Of a DNA stretch of 64,000 bases, positions 24,296 to 63,787 are shown piece by piece. Each line of letters begins with the position of its first letter. The first letter of the stretch is position 1. The stretch spans positions 13,326,348 through 13,390,347 of the forward strand of contig JACMZG010001913.1 in the NCBI GenBank assembly GCA_018340805.1, given 5' to 3'. The notes under the pieces are model-generated. The model ran no database searches and was not told where the DNA came from. It was given only the letters and a program-made list of their open reading frames with translations. Position numbers and translations under genes: made by a program. This DNA comes from Microvelia longipes. Its lineage: Eukaryota > Arthropoda > Insecta > Hemiptera > Veliidae.

Positions 24296-24301
24296 AATAA
24301 A
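24296..24301 (+). terminator. AATAAA polyadenylation signal of CNMa
   Basis: Canonical hexamer about 94 nt after the CNMa stop codon, followed by A/T-rich and GT-containing sequence. It is the first AATAAA after the stop. Confidence 0.6.
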
Positions 24302-24469
24302 AAATTATGTGGGTCAAAATCAACAAAATACCTATTTTTATTATCAGAGTAAAGATAACCGAAAAAAATTCATAACCGTGATAATCATTATTATCACGTG
24401 TAAAGGGTTTCCTCCACCCTAATATTTTATTTTAGATTTAATATTCTATTTTAGATTAAGATATAACTA

Positions 24470-25290
24470 TTACCCCCACCCCTGGCTACTCATAGCCCCT
24501 CTGATTCCTGTTCTAAATATACATAAATCTATAAACCCCCTTCCATCTGACAACTCGTAGCCCCTGATTATTCTGATATAGATAAACTATCACCCCCCCC
24601 CCCCTTTGATAAATCGTAGCCCCTCTGATTCCTATTTGGAGTATAGAGAAACTATCGACCCCCCCCACCGTGACAAATCGTAGCCCCTCTGATTCCTGTT
24701 CTAAATATACATAAATCTTGGACCCCCTTCATCTGAAACTCGTAGCCCCTCTGATTTCCTATTCTGTAGAGTATAGATAAACTTGTCGACCCCCCCTCAC
24801 CTGTGACAATCGTAGCCCCTCTGATTCCTGTTTGATTATACATAAATCTATGGAACCTTTCTCCATCTGACATCGCGTAGCCATTAATTCCTTTCTGAGT
24901 ATAGAGTAAAACTATCGACCCCCCCCTCTTGACAATTGTGCCTCTGATTTCCTATTCTGAGTGTAGATACAACATCACCCCCCCCCCCCCCTCCACTGAT
25001 AACTCCCCTCTGATTCCTATTTGAGTATAGATAAAACTATGCCCCCCCCCACCTCTGACAACTCTTAGCCCTCTGTTTCCTATTCTGAATATAAATAAAA
25101 CTATTGACCACCTGCCTTCTGCGACAACTCGTAGAACCTCTCCTATTCTAGTTATAGATAAAATTGTCACCCGCCCCTACTCTGACAACTCGTAAGTCTT
25201 TTACAATCCGGGGTATAGATTAAATTTTTACCCACCCCCACTTTGACAACTCCTAGCCCTTCTTGTTCCTATTCTGGCTATAGATAAAAC
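24470..25290. repeat. C-rich minisatellite, about 65-70-bp unit
   Basis: About 12 degenerate units: GACAACTCGTAGCCCCTCTG, ATTCCTATTCTGAGTATAGA, AACTATCGACCCCCCCC. Many units end in a run of 8-14 C, so the minus strand is G-run rich. Begins about 170 bp after the CNMa poly(A) signal. Reading frames here are repeats. Confidence 0.92.
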
Positions 25291-25299
25291 TTTCGCCTG

Positions 25300-25660
25300 T
25301 CGATGAAATATATAATAACACATTTCCATAAAGAAAACCCCTTAGAAACTCATTCAATAAGATTTATAGTCAATATTCAGTTTGCAAAACGTGACATATA
25401 TTTTCGATGTCACTATTCATCCAGATGAATCACACGGCCATATTGAGTTCTCAAAACCAGACGTCATATTTTTTATTCCTCTATATCCAGATGACTTTTT
25501 AATCCATTTTCGGTTTGCATAACTATACAATACATCCTAATTTTCCTTTACAATAGATCAACTAGATGACTATCTCTCTCTTTCCTTTACATCCAGATGA
25601 ATTTCTGATCTATTTTCGGTTTGCAACCTGAAAACGTGCTTCATTTTTACATTTGATTTA
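25300..25660. repeat. degenerate repeats with TCCAGATGA and TTTTCGGTTTGCA
   Basis: Three to four loosely spaced copies of ATCCAGATGA followed by ATTTTCGGTTTGCA-like words. Too divergent to set a unit length. Confidence 0.5.
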
Positions 25661-25865
25661 GAAGAATAATGTATGAATGATCGTATGATTAGTAAAGAAT
25701 ACTCCACTAATTATTTTTATGTATCAAGTTGTATTTACTCTGTTAATATAGGTATTATAAAGTAATCATTAGTGGTTCAATATTTATTAAGCAAGGAAAC
25801 TTTGTCTTACATATTTAATTACTTACTTGTAAAGTACTAAAACATAAAAGTTATTGAAAACATTT

Positions 25866-26772
25866 TTCTCGTCTACACGATGTGTTGAACACTGGGTTGA
25901 ATACTCGTCACCGATTTTACTCCGTGTAGACGGGGGTTCAACCCGGTGTTAAAAACCGATATTGACACCGATAATTTGTAGGTTGAATCCCGATAATGTG
26001 ACGTGTAGACACTTATCGGGGTTGAACCCGGTGTCCAAAGTCAGGTTATTTTAATAATTTTTGCTTTCAATTTCTTTGGTTATTTATTCAACATATGAAT
26101 TTTTATTATGAATTTATTTACCTTTATTTTCTCATTCTGTTGTTCCTTGCCGCATGTGCATCGTTTAATAAAAACACTAACTTGTAGGTTAAAGCAATTA
26201 TAAATAGCAGACACAAAACAAAGAAAGAATGATTCATGTTTTTAAAAATATTCAAAATACTAAGTAGAATATAAAACAAAAACGAATAATTGCAAATCAT
26301 GTTGATTTTGAAGAATGGCCAACCTACACATATAAATATTCCCTAAGAATATATCGATCTTTATTTAGATTTAAGTTATAATTTAGAATTATTTTATTGA
26401 TTAACATCTTTATTAGTTCTGTTTTATATACTCTAGAATTTTCACTGTTAATTTCTTTTGTATTTTTATTTCAATTTTTGGTTTTATTTATTCATAAACA
26501 TTCTATTTTACTAAAATGTGATTAACAAATGGCTGCCATAAATGAACTGATAAAAGTATATAATTATGTCTAAGAACAGGCTACATTTAAATAAAAACAG
26601 AAAAAAAAACAGAGATACAATAGGATAACCACTGTGCAGAGGTTATAACTTTTAATTACGGTATAGGTGTTCAATCCCGGGTTGAACCTCTACCGTGTAG
26701 ACGTTTGCGGGGTTCCACACCAAAAACAATTATAGGAACCCAGTGTTCAACACATCGTGTAGACAAGATAAT
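25866..26772. mobile_element. GTCTACACGATGTG inverted-repeat element
   Basis: Left end TCGTCTACACGATGTGTTGA, right end TCAACACATCGTGTAGAC; about 150-bp terminal regions are related inverted copies. No coding core. Confidence 0.82.
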
Positions 26773-26934
26773 TATTTAAATACAACCCTTCTATTTATTT
26801 TTTTTTTGCCACTACCTATAACATATTTGTTGCATTTGTCTGTTACACTAATGGTATTGGAATGACGATGTTAAGTTTTAATATATAATTTATCTAATTA
26901 CACTATTACGAGGAATGCTAAATAATACAAGTCT

Positions 26935-28510
26935 TTTCACTGCATTTCTTTTATGACAAACGAAGTTGACATAAAGGTCATCATCAGTGGCTAGCAATAA
27001 TTAAAAACATATTATTAAAAATATTATCAGTATTAGTTCTATTTTTATCTTCTAAGTTGTATACAAGTCTAGTCAACGAACGGGGTTTTGTAAAGTTTTA
27101 AATTGTTAAAATTTTATGTTGGAAATTGTTTCTGACATGTTTAGAGACCCCCCCCCCAAAAAAAACACTTTCCCTTACTTTGCATCACAACTGCGATCTA
27201 TGTGGACCAAAACATGTCCCGTTTTTCAAGTTTTCGTTATTATCTTGGTAGAATTACAAAATATCGAAGATTCTTTCAAATAAAGTTTGAAGCTAAATAA
27301 ATGGTCTAACCAATCAACCATCAACTATTTAAAACCATCAACAAGGGATTTCAAGTTAAAAATGAACCATAATTTTATTTTTTACAACGTAAACAAACTA
27401 AATATTGTCGCTTTGACGCGACAAACATTTTCGCGTCAAAGCGACAATATTTAGTAAACAAACTAAATATTGTCGCTTTGACACGAAAATGTTCTATATT
27501 CATCAAGCTGATTGAATTTATAAGGTGATTCAATTGGAGGGTTTTTATGAATGAAATCATATTTGTTGACTTGTTAGGTTATAGACCAGAGTTGACGTCA
27601 TTGCAGGAATAAATAGTAAAGTTTCAATGTTGACCGCCTATACGCGGCTATACTAAACTGAAAGCTGTAATTTGGAGGTTATAACTTGTTTTGCAATTGA
27701 CTACATCATATGCAAAAGTCATCGATTTTTGGATTGATACTATTTGATAAATTCTTCGTTGAGTTTTATGGTAGTGAATACAGAACAATTTCGCGACAAA
27801 ATGAAAATTTTTTGTTTGCTTAAAATTATGCTTCATTTTTAACTTAAAATCCCTTGTTAATAGTTAATAGTTTGAATAGAGAGTAAACCAATTAAAACTT
27901 ATTTTTAAACCATTTACTTAACTTAAAACTTTATTTGAATGAATCTTCGATCAATTATGTATTCCTGCGAAGATAATAACGAAAACTTGAAAAACGAGGC
28001 ACGTTTTGGTCCACATAGATTACACCTGTGATGCATTTCAGAGGATTTATTTTGGGGGGTACCTCTAAACATGTAGAAACAGGTTTCCAAAATAAAATTT
28101 TAATTATTTAAAACCTTGAAAAACCCCCGTTCGTTGACTAGATTATCCGCTTTTAATAAATTGTTAAAAATCGAAAACTATTCTGATTTATTTGAAACTT
28201 GGCACAAGTGTATCCTTTTATGTAATAAATAATTGAACTAAGTTTTATTTCAATACGACAAGTATATCTACTGTTTTTGGTCGATCATTAATGAGAACCA
28301 GTATCCGGTAGCGGATAGGTGACCGCTAGAAAAAAAAACAGATGTTTTACTGCCTGGGGACGAGCGAATGAAACGACTCCGAAGACGTACTGCAATATAA
28401 GTTAAGTGATTTCCATATTTTGAGGACAAGCGAAGCGTGTCCTCAATGAACGCACCGTATCCGATAATAGTGACTAAAAGTTCCTTTTTTCCACGTACCC
28501 ATTTTTTTAA
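26935..28510 (+). repeat. 5S-related repeat split by a foldback insertion
   Basis: Left part to 27068 (TTATCAGTATTAGTTC, GTTGTATACAAGT), right part 28142-28510 with 5S-like block at 28285-28340 and gcgaagc at 28430. The 1-kb element between is at 27069-28141. Confidence 0.75.
27069..28141. mobile_element. 1.07-kb foldback element
   Basis: Perfect 16-bp ends CTAGTCAACGAACGGG / CCCGTTCGTTGACTAG, with arms that stay complementary for about 300 bp. The centre has a smaller palindrome (27400-27490) built on TATTGTCGCTTTGACGCGA. Frames at 27375-27560 and 27648-27836 lack domains. Confidence 0.85.
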
Positions 28511-29079
28511 TTAGTGGGCTCCAGACTCGGTTTAAACTTATTGTTACAAATTGATAATGTACGATTTTATGCTTTTTCAATATACAACCAATAATGATTG
28601 CTTAAAACTATTAAAAATAAGTTAATAATTTCCAACTTTCATAATTTTTCTTACCTTTACTTGATGATTCTCCTTATTTTTCTTTATTCCTCTTAAACAT
28701 ACTAAACCATATTACTTTACCAATTATTTCGATTTCCTTTTACTATAAAAATGAATGGAAGGGTTGATACAATTTTATTTTTAATGATTTACAGAAATTA
28801 ATGTTTTCTTATTCTTAATTAAACTATATGTATTATTATTATTATTATTTAAATCCATAATTTCAGCGAAAGATATTATTAAAATTTAGGCCCGCAGTTA
28901 GTGCAAATTATAAATCTCAAGGAAGTTTCTGGGACATCGCAAGGTTGTGACTAAATTATTATTTCTCTTTAAAGGGTCATTGAGACAGACTAGAATCATC
29001 ACTGCACCCGTATAACAGGTTGTTGTTAGTCTTTTTCTCATTTTGCTCGTTATTTTCTGGACTTATGCAGGTATTCAGA
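28511..29079. other. AT-rich stretch without recognised features
   Basis: Nothing recognised apart from a short (TTA)n run at 28831-28848. Confidence 0.4.
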
Positions 29080-30190
29080 AAAGTTTTCACTACCTTAAAG
29101 AATTATTAAGGGTGTCTTAAAGATACCTTATGGTTTTTTTAAAGCGCCTTGACAGTTACTTTAAGGCTTTTACAGTTCCTTAAGGGTTTCATAAAGGAAA
29201 CTTAACAGTTCCTTTTGGGTTTCATATAGAAAACTTAACAGTTCCTTAATGGTTTCATAAAGGAAACTTAACAGTTCCTTAAGGGTTTCATAAAGGAAAT
29301 TTAACAGTTCTTTAAGGGTTTCTTAAAAGCATCTTTAGAGTTCTTTAAGGGTTTATTAAGAGAATCTTTAAAGTTCCTTAAGGGTTCTTTAAATGCTCCT
29401 TAACAGTTGATTAAGATATACTTAAAGGCATCTTTACAGTTCCTTAATAGTTTATCAAAGGTCCCTAAACAGTTTCTTAAGAGTTACTTACAAGCATCTT
29501 GAGAGGCCCTTAAAGGTTTATTAAAGGCTCCTAAAAAGTTTTTAAGGGTTTCTTCAAGGAACCTTAACAGCTTCGTAATGGTCTCTTAAAGGCTCCTTGA
29601 CGGTTTCTTCAAGGCTCCTATACAGTTTCTTAAAAGAACCTTAATAGTTTTTTTAGGGTTTCTTAGAGGAACCTTAACAGTTCCTCAAGGGTTTCTTTAA
29701 AGCTTCTAAACTGTTTCTTAAGAGTTACTTAAAGGATCCTAAATACTTCCTTAAAGGAATCTAAACAGTTTCCTAGGGGTTTATTAAAGGAACCTTAACA
29801 ATTCCTTAAGGGTGTCTTAAAGGTTTCTTGATGGGTCATAACCAGTTTCTTAAGGGTTTTTACTAAGGAACTTTAACAGTTCTGTAAGGGTTTCTTTAAG
29901 GAACCTTAACAGTTTCTTTCGAGTTTCTTAAAAGAACCTTAACAGTTCCTTGAGGGTTTCTTAGAAACACCCTAAGAGTTATTTAAAGGATTCTTAAAGA
30001 TCCCTTAACAGTTTTAAGGTTTTTAAGGTACTTTAACAGTTCTTTTAGGGTTTCTTAAAGACCCCCCTGACGGCGACTTAATAGTTTTTTAAAGGTCCCT
30101 TAAAGGTTATTTTAGAACTTCTTAAGTCCTTAAGGGTTTTTTAGGACTTCTTAATCCCTTAAGGGGTTTCTAAAACATGCTCAAAATGTA
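29080..30190. repeat. degenerate 33-bp tandem array
   Basis: About 33 units of TTCCTTAAGGGTTTCTTAAA-GGAACCTTAACAG type, diverged but continuous. The TTAAGGGTTT/CTTAAAGG content makes each unit partly palindromic. Confidence 0.92.
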
Positions 30191-30976
30191 GAGAATTTCT
30201 TATATTCTCTTTTAATGGAATTCTTAAGGCTTCCTAATAAAATAGTTTAGGTATAGGTAAGGATTTTTTTAATTAGGACCTGAAGCCCTTCTTATGGAAT
30301 GGGTTAGGTATAGTATATGTAAGGAAATGTCTTTAAATAATGACCTTATGGCTTCTTTAAGGAATAAATTAGGTATAAGTACGGAAAATCTCCTTAAGGA
30401 GGATTAATTGGATGTAAGGAAAATATTTTCGAGCAAAGATCTTAGGCTTAAAGAGACTAGGAACAACTTTTAAAGACAAGTCGAATAGTCATGACTAAGT
30501 GGCAACTTATTACGAATTAATATCTATTCGCGAACCTAAAACATATTAACTTATTTTATGATATTATTATATTAATTAATTAATTGGTTAGTGGTAAAAT
30601 TTAATGACTCGTTGTAAATAATATATGTATTTTTTTGGATGGAAATAAATATTATACAAATAAAGAAAACTATCACCCATTGCAGTGATAAATAAGCATT
30701 ATAAATTTTATTTTTCCCTTGAAATTTTGTTTTGGAGTTTGTCCGCATTGCGATTTCCGGTCCAATGCTCACTAAATAGATTTTATGTAAGATGTATCAA
30801 CTTCAAAATCTATACAGCAGGGAGATAAATCTTGCTGGTCATTTGATGACAAAATGAACCTGTAATCCACAGTTCAATTTTAATCTCTGGTGGAGGTAGA
30901 GTAAGTAAAATCAACAGGTGCTGTAGTTAGACCACTTAATCCAATAATCCTAGGGTAAACAACATCTAAAGCTAAC
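30191..30976. other. stretch without recognised gene
   Basis: 30240-30450 has three spaced GGTATAAGTA-type words (AGGTATAGGTAAGGA, AGGTATAGTATATGTAAGG, AGGTATAAGTACGG), perhaps an older repeat. Otherwise nothing. Confidence 0.35.
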
Positions 30977-31250
30977 TTTTTTTACTGTTCCTCATTTATA
31001 CTGTTGGTATATGAGAAATTATTGTTTGCAAAAAAATCCGAAACCGGAATGAACCAGAATTATCCATTTTAGGTGTTTTAAAGGCCTCCTGAGTGGTTTT
31101 CACGTAGTTGTCTGTATGTGTGTGTGAGAGAGAGTTGAAACTTGGTACAAAAACCATACTTTAGGCCTAGTTGTACTCTTTGGAAATATTTGTTTTACGT
31201 CATTATCCGCAATAATGACTCACCAAAAATTTTATCTTATTGAAAAATCT
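30977..31250 (+). repeat. 5S-related repeat, left part
   Basis: Hairpin, GAAACCGGAATGA, GCCTCCTGAGTGGTTTTCAC and TGTGTGTG blocks, then it runs into an inverted copy. Confidence 0.75.
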
Positions 31251-31334
31251 GACAACATTTACAATTCACTTTAGCAAAAGACTTTGGCAATACCCGAAAC
31301 CACGAGTATACATGATGCAAGTGGTTTCAATCTT

Positions 31335-32310
31335 CAAAAATTTCTTGTAAGGGATACCTCGGAACTTTTCCTCATACCATCGGATGCTCTACGCTCATCC
31401 ACCCAACCTCGGACTCGCTTCTTTCGTCCTCAGAAAATACAATTCGCCAAATTCATAAAGCAACGTCTTCGGACTCGTTTCGCTCGTTTTCAGATACATC
31501 CGTTTTATTCTCAGAGGTCATCCATACAACACTGACTACGCTCAATGCTGCTTAACTTTTATGATCCAACAAAGATTATGAATATACTTGTCGTATCCAA
31601 ACAAAACTTAGTATATTTACTACGTAAAGGTAACACGGTTTATTATTACGGTGGTTGTATTTGTATATTTATACCAAATTTCTTCATATTTTAAAGATTA
31701 TTTCACAATTTTTACAATTTGTTAAAAAACTTACAAAATTCATTCAATAAAAATTGAACTAAGGCTGCTAATGAGAATAATGAGATTAAACTTGGCAGTA
31801 TATTTATCTAATACATGGCTATAGTATAAGTGCTGAATATTAAATTGATAAACAAATTTTTTCTCGTTTTATGATTTCGCGCATTTTTGAGTCATTATTG
31901 CGGGTTATTGATGCCATAAAACAAATATTGTCCAGAGAGCACAGCTAAGCCGAAATATTGATTTACGTATTAAGTTTCAACTCTCACACACACACATTAA
32001 CACAAACCCAAAATTTATCGAAGTCATAAAAATAAATATTTTCCGAATAGCACAACTACGCCTATAAACTGATTTTTGTAGAAAGTTTCAACTCTCTAGC
32101 GTAAATACACTAGGATCGGTCATGATAACAGACAGACAGACACACACACACACACAACATGGTGAAACCCACTAAGGATATCTTTGTTGGTTTTCACCCA
32201 AAAAAATTCAGTTGTTGGAAACACCTGAAAAGGATGATTTCGGTGGCATCCTGGTTTCAGATTTTTTCGCAAACACAATAATTTTCTTATATACCTACGG
32301 TAGAAATAAG
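31335..32310 (-). repeat. 5S-related repeat, near full length
   Basis: Minus copy: GGGATACCTCGGAACTTTTC at the left, 5S-like block 31497-31565, AACCCGCAATAATGACTC-type block, (CA)n and terminal hairpin arms. It contains duplicated segments (31980-32130), so it may be two merged copies. It ends about 100 bp past the scarlet stop. Confidence 0.75.
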
Positions 32311-32352
32311 GAAAAGAAAAAACTGAAGAAACAACACGATTCAAGTAGAAAA

Positions 32353-32417
32353 AATGTAATAATTTAATAGTGATATATGTATGTATCAGTGTAATTTAAT
32401 AGTTATATATGTATGTA

Positions 32418-32430
<13 letters not shown>
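32353..32430. repeat. 32-bp tandem repeat over the scarlet stop codon
   Basis: On the minus strand about 2.3 units of ATTAAATTAYACTRATACAT plus ACATATATMACT. The codons for IKLY and the TAA belong to the first unit. Confidence 0.85.
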
Positions 32431-59834
<27,404 letters not shown>

Positions 59835-60400
59835 TATTTATACACTGGGTGGTACAAATAAGTCAGACTTCAAATATTAGTTACATAACTGACGTAATTC
59901 TATATTATCTTCCTCTTCACACGTCTTAACCCTAGGCCTTTCTCACGGCAAATATCTCCTTTCTCAAAACAATTTCAGTTTCATGAGAACAATTTCAGTC
60001 TGAAAAAAATTAAAATTAATTAGCATTTAAATTCAATCAAATAATTAGCACTCAATTCGGTAAAATAATAAAGAAAAATTCTTCTTCGTCGAAATACTTA
60101 TGAAATACTATTAATGTACCTATGGAATGTAATGTCTTTCAATATATGACGAATTCTTTAATTCTGCCTTATATTTAGGTTGCCCTAGTGTCGTTTCTGG
60201 GTTTCACAATCTCGGAATTCTTAAAAAAGTGTATGCATGAGTAGACAATAAATTCATGGCTCTTTTGGCTAGATCAAGTATGACAAACCTAAACTTATTG
60301 GATTAATAATAAATAGAGTACTTTCAACCTTAAGTGGAGCAATAAGAGTTTAGCAACGAGAGCTAACTCAACATCTCTCCTATTGTACAGCAACTGCTTC
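59835..60400 (-). promoter_or_regulatory. likely scarlet 5' leader region
   Basis: Unique-looking sequence directly 5' of the scarlet start codon, free of the dispersed repeats. It must hold leader sequence, an upstream intron or the promoter. I see no TATA/Inr pair that decides between these. Confidence 0.3.
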
Positions 60401-60404
60401 GATC

Positions 60405-61225
60405 AATGTATATAGAAAAAGTATTGTGTTTTTAAAAACTCCGAAACCGGGATGTCACCGGAATTATCCGTTTCAGGCGTTTTTAAGGCCTCCTGAGTGG
60501 TTTTTGCAAAGTTGTCTGTCTGTATGTGTGTGTGTGTATCTGTTATCATCGTAGCACCCAGTGTATTTATGCTATATTTATGAGAGTTGAAACAAAAATG
60601 AGTCTACTGCTGTAGTAGTGCTATTCGGAAAATAATTTTTATGACATCATTAACCCGCAATAATGATTCCACCTTTAAATAATCTTATTAAGTTGAAATT
60701 TGGTACAAGAGTAAGCCACAATAATGACCCAGCAAAAATTTCGAAATATCCTAAATCTCGGAAAAATTATGCGATCAGATTGAGATGGCCTGCAGCCATA
60801 GTTGTGTGCTAAGTTTCATTTTATCGAATGACTTGTGTACCTTTTTTAAAAAAAAATAAAAAAACGGTAAACTATGCAATCGAGTTGAAATTCGGTACAA
60901 ATGTATACCATTACCTAATTAATAGGTACACAAAGTTTCGTTTCAATACGACAAGTATATCTATGATTTTTGGTGGATCATAAACGTTAAGCAGCATTGA
61001 GCGTGATCAGTGCTATATGGGTGACCGCTGAAAATGAAACAAATGTATTTAATATCATAGGGACAAGCGAAGCGGGTCAGAAGAGGTGTTAAAGCATACA
61101 TTTGGCGAGATGTATATTCTGAGGATGAGCGAAACGAGTCCGAACCGAAGCAGGGAGGATAAGCGCAGCGGATCCAATGTGATGAGGAAATGTTCCGTGG
61201 TACCCCGTACCCGATTTTTTCTTTT
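60405..61225 (+). repeat. 5S-related repeat, full-length copy
   Basis: All family blocks in order: GAAACCGGGATGTCACCGGA, GCCTCCTGAGTGG, (GT)n, CATTAACCCGCAATAATG, 5S-like block 60980-61030 (AAGCAGCATTGAGCGTGATC), cores at 61067 and 61163, GTACCCCGTACCCG. Confidence 0.87.
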
Positions 61226-61279
61226 AGGTAAAATATCGAAGACTTCAGCCTTTTACAAAGTTCGTAATTTACATTAAAT

Positions 61280-61545
61280 TAAAAAATTTTGACTCGTTTT
61301 ATAGAAAATTTTATCAGCTTTTCAGTTTATTAGCTAAAAAAGTTTTCCTCGTGTTTTACACACGACCTGCAGGGAACCAATTATAACAAGAAAACTGGAA
61401 TTTGTGCGATTTTGTAATATTTTGAGACAGCGCATTCATATGAAGGGCTCTACTCTAGATAAGCAAACTATGCAAAAAAAATTGGTTGAAGTAGTACAAA
61501 ATGAATCACATTTTTTTTTTTTAGGCCTGGCTCTTAGACTATTAT
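61280..61545. mobile_element. AGTCCAAGAGCC foldback, right arm only
   Basis: CGACCTGCAGGGAACCA, GAAAACTGGAATTTGTGCGA and GGCCTGGCTCTTAGACTA as in 37400-37767. Confidence 0.75.
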
Positions 61546-61984
61546 ATTCAATTTAATTTATTATTTTCCGATTTTAACAATCTTTTAAAAAATAAACTAT
61601 AAAATTGATAAAAAATTGAAGAATAAATCAGATGCGGAGCGCCTTGGAACTTTTCATAGGCAATCCTGTATCAGTTCATTACATAAATAGTTTACACAAG
61701 TGGCATACTACCATGATAAAAGCGAATTTTCATATGTATTGGTTATCAAACGTGGTTTGCTTACATTATGTTATATATGTCAATCAATAAAACCGAAACT
61801 AATTCTGATAATAAAATAAAACTACGTATTTTTTGTTAACTATACATATTAAATAAATAAATAAATAAAATGTTTATTTATAGATTGCACATGTTAAAAT
61901 TTTACATAAAAAATAACAATACATATCTACAAATATATTAATACATGTATAGATAATTTCAACCCGATCTAAACCCTCTTTGAT

Positions 61985-62175
61985 GAACACCCTGGGAGCT
62001 ATGATGATAAAACACGCACACATACACAGGCAGATAACTTAATCAAAACTACTCCGGTGGTCTTAAAAACACCTAAATGGGATACTTCAGGTTAAATTTC
62101 GATTTGAGGTTTTGGTCGATTGTGCTAACACGATACTTTTCCTATATACATTAAGTATAAACGAGGAAAAGTAAT
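61985..62175 (-). repeat. 5S-related repeat, terminal fragment
   Basis: GAGCTATGATGATAAAACA to the hairpin CTTTTCCTATATACATTAAG...GAGGAAAAGTA; abuts the next copy head to tail. Confidence 0.7.
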
Positions 62176-62189
62176 AAAAATATAATAAA

Positions 62190-63020
62190 TTAAGAAATCG
62201 GGTACAGGGTGCCTCGGAACATTTCCTCGTCACATCGGATTCACTACGCTCATCCTCCCTGCTTCGAACTCGCTTTGCTCGTCCTCAGAATATACATCTC
62301 GCCAAATTTATTCTGCAACATGTCTTCGACACGCTTCGCTCGTCCTCAGATAGTAAATGCATCTGTCTCAATTAAAGCGATCACCTACACAGCCCTGACC
62401 ACGCTCAATGCTACTTAAGTTTTATGATACAACAAAAATTATGGATATGCTTGCCGTATTGAAACGAAACTTAGTGTACTTATTTATTACATAATTGTAG
62501 TACCAAATTTCAACTCAATTGAACAATTTTCTGATTTTTTACAATTTTTTAAAAAAACGTACACAAGTCATTCGATAAAAATTGAACTAATACTGATAAT
62601 GAGATGAAACTTAGCGCATATGTTAGTCTTATAAATGGCTACATGCCTACCAAATATTAATTAGATCTCATAGTTTTTCCGCGTTTTATGATTTTTTAAA
62701 ATTTTCGGTGAGTCATTATTGCGAGTTAATAACGCCATAAAAAAAATTATTTTTATTATTAAATTATTTTATTTTATTATTTTCCGAATAGCACAATAAC
62801 AGCGGTAGACTGAATTTTGTACAAAAATTTAACTCTCTAGTATAAATACACTGAGCTCTATGATGATAACAGACACACACACACATACAGACAGACAACT
62901 TTGCAAAAACCACTCAGAAGGCCTTAAAAACACCTGAAACGGATAATTCCGGTTTCAGATTTTTTTGCAAACACAATACTTCTTCTATATACCTATGGTA
63001 TAAATGAGGAAAAGTAAAAA
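62190..63020 (-). repeat. 5S-related repeat, full-length copy
   Basis: AAATCGGGTACAGGGTGCCT to TATAAATGAGGAAAAGTAAA; 5S-like block 62370-62430; core at 62333. Good reference copy for the family. Confidence 0.87.
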
Positions 63021-63229
63021 TACACAAGAAACATATAAAATAAAAATGTTTTTAATAAAATAAAAATGTTTTTAATAAAATAAGAATGAACAATATTAAT
63101 GAACTAAAAACATGCATACTATAACATACCTTTAATGTTTAAATGTGTTTAATAATTTAAACAAATAAATTTAATGATCACTGAACCCGTAATAATATTA
63201 ATCCTTTAATTAAGAATTAATCTTACTGT

Positions 63230-63540
63230 TTAAGAATGAAATTGACACAAATCCGTTGTTATAACGTATAAGGGAAAACCGGTTTTGTTATTAATAGTTC
63301 GTAAAATATTCGGAAAAAGTGCAAGATTAATGTACGTCTGATGACATTCAACGTAGACTGGATACTAAGTTGAAGTACCGTATTGAAGGTAGAGTAATTC
63401 TAGAGGAATGGGTCGGTTATGTAACAGGATAGATTTGTATTGGGTTTAAATCTATGAAATAAAGTGAAGTATAAGTTAAACGAGTTGTCGCTAGATGTCG
63501 CTGTGATTTAAAGTATTCGAAGGAGTTACGTAACTAACAG
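63230..63540 (-). promoter_or_regulatory. possible promoter or noncoding first exon of scarlet
   Basis: A repeat-free, less AT-rich block 3.4 kb upstream of the scarlet ATG. The minus strand reads AGCGACATCTAGCGACAAC (63485-63503), a dyad-like word, and later TTAAACA|GTAAGA (about 63229), a possible donor. No transcript evidence; could be unrelated intergenic DNA. Confidence 0.25.
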
Positions 63541-63545
63541 AAGGG

Positions 63546-63785
63546 CGTTGGAAGTATTTTATCTCCAAACGGTGTTTAATGTGCTGTTGATTGACTGGTT
63601 TTTAGGGAGTAATGAAGCACTTTCCACTCTCAAGAGAGGAAAAAGCAACTTTTTCTCCCTTGGGAGTGAAAAGTGCTTCATTGCTCTTTAAAAAACATTC
63701 AATAAACAGCACATTAAACACCGTTTGGAGATAAAATACTTTTCACTCCCAAGGGAGAAAAAGTAGCTTTTCACTCTCTTGGGAT
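63546..63785. repeat. nested hairpin element
   Basis: Arms of about 75 bp (AAGTATTTTATCTCCAAACG ... CGTTTGGAGATAAAATACTT) enclose a second inverted pair (TTTTCTCCCTTGGGAGTGAA). Confidence 0.85.
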
Positions 63786-63787
63786 TT

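Noticed and set aside
24652..25170. Gly-rich minus-strand frames
   Set aside because: Translation of the C-rich minisatellite.
62190..63020. Helitron classification of the 5S-related repeat, because of its terminal hairpin
   Set aside because: No TC start or CTRR end is visible at the copy boundaries.
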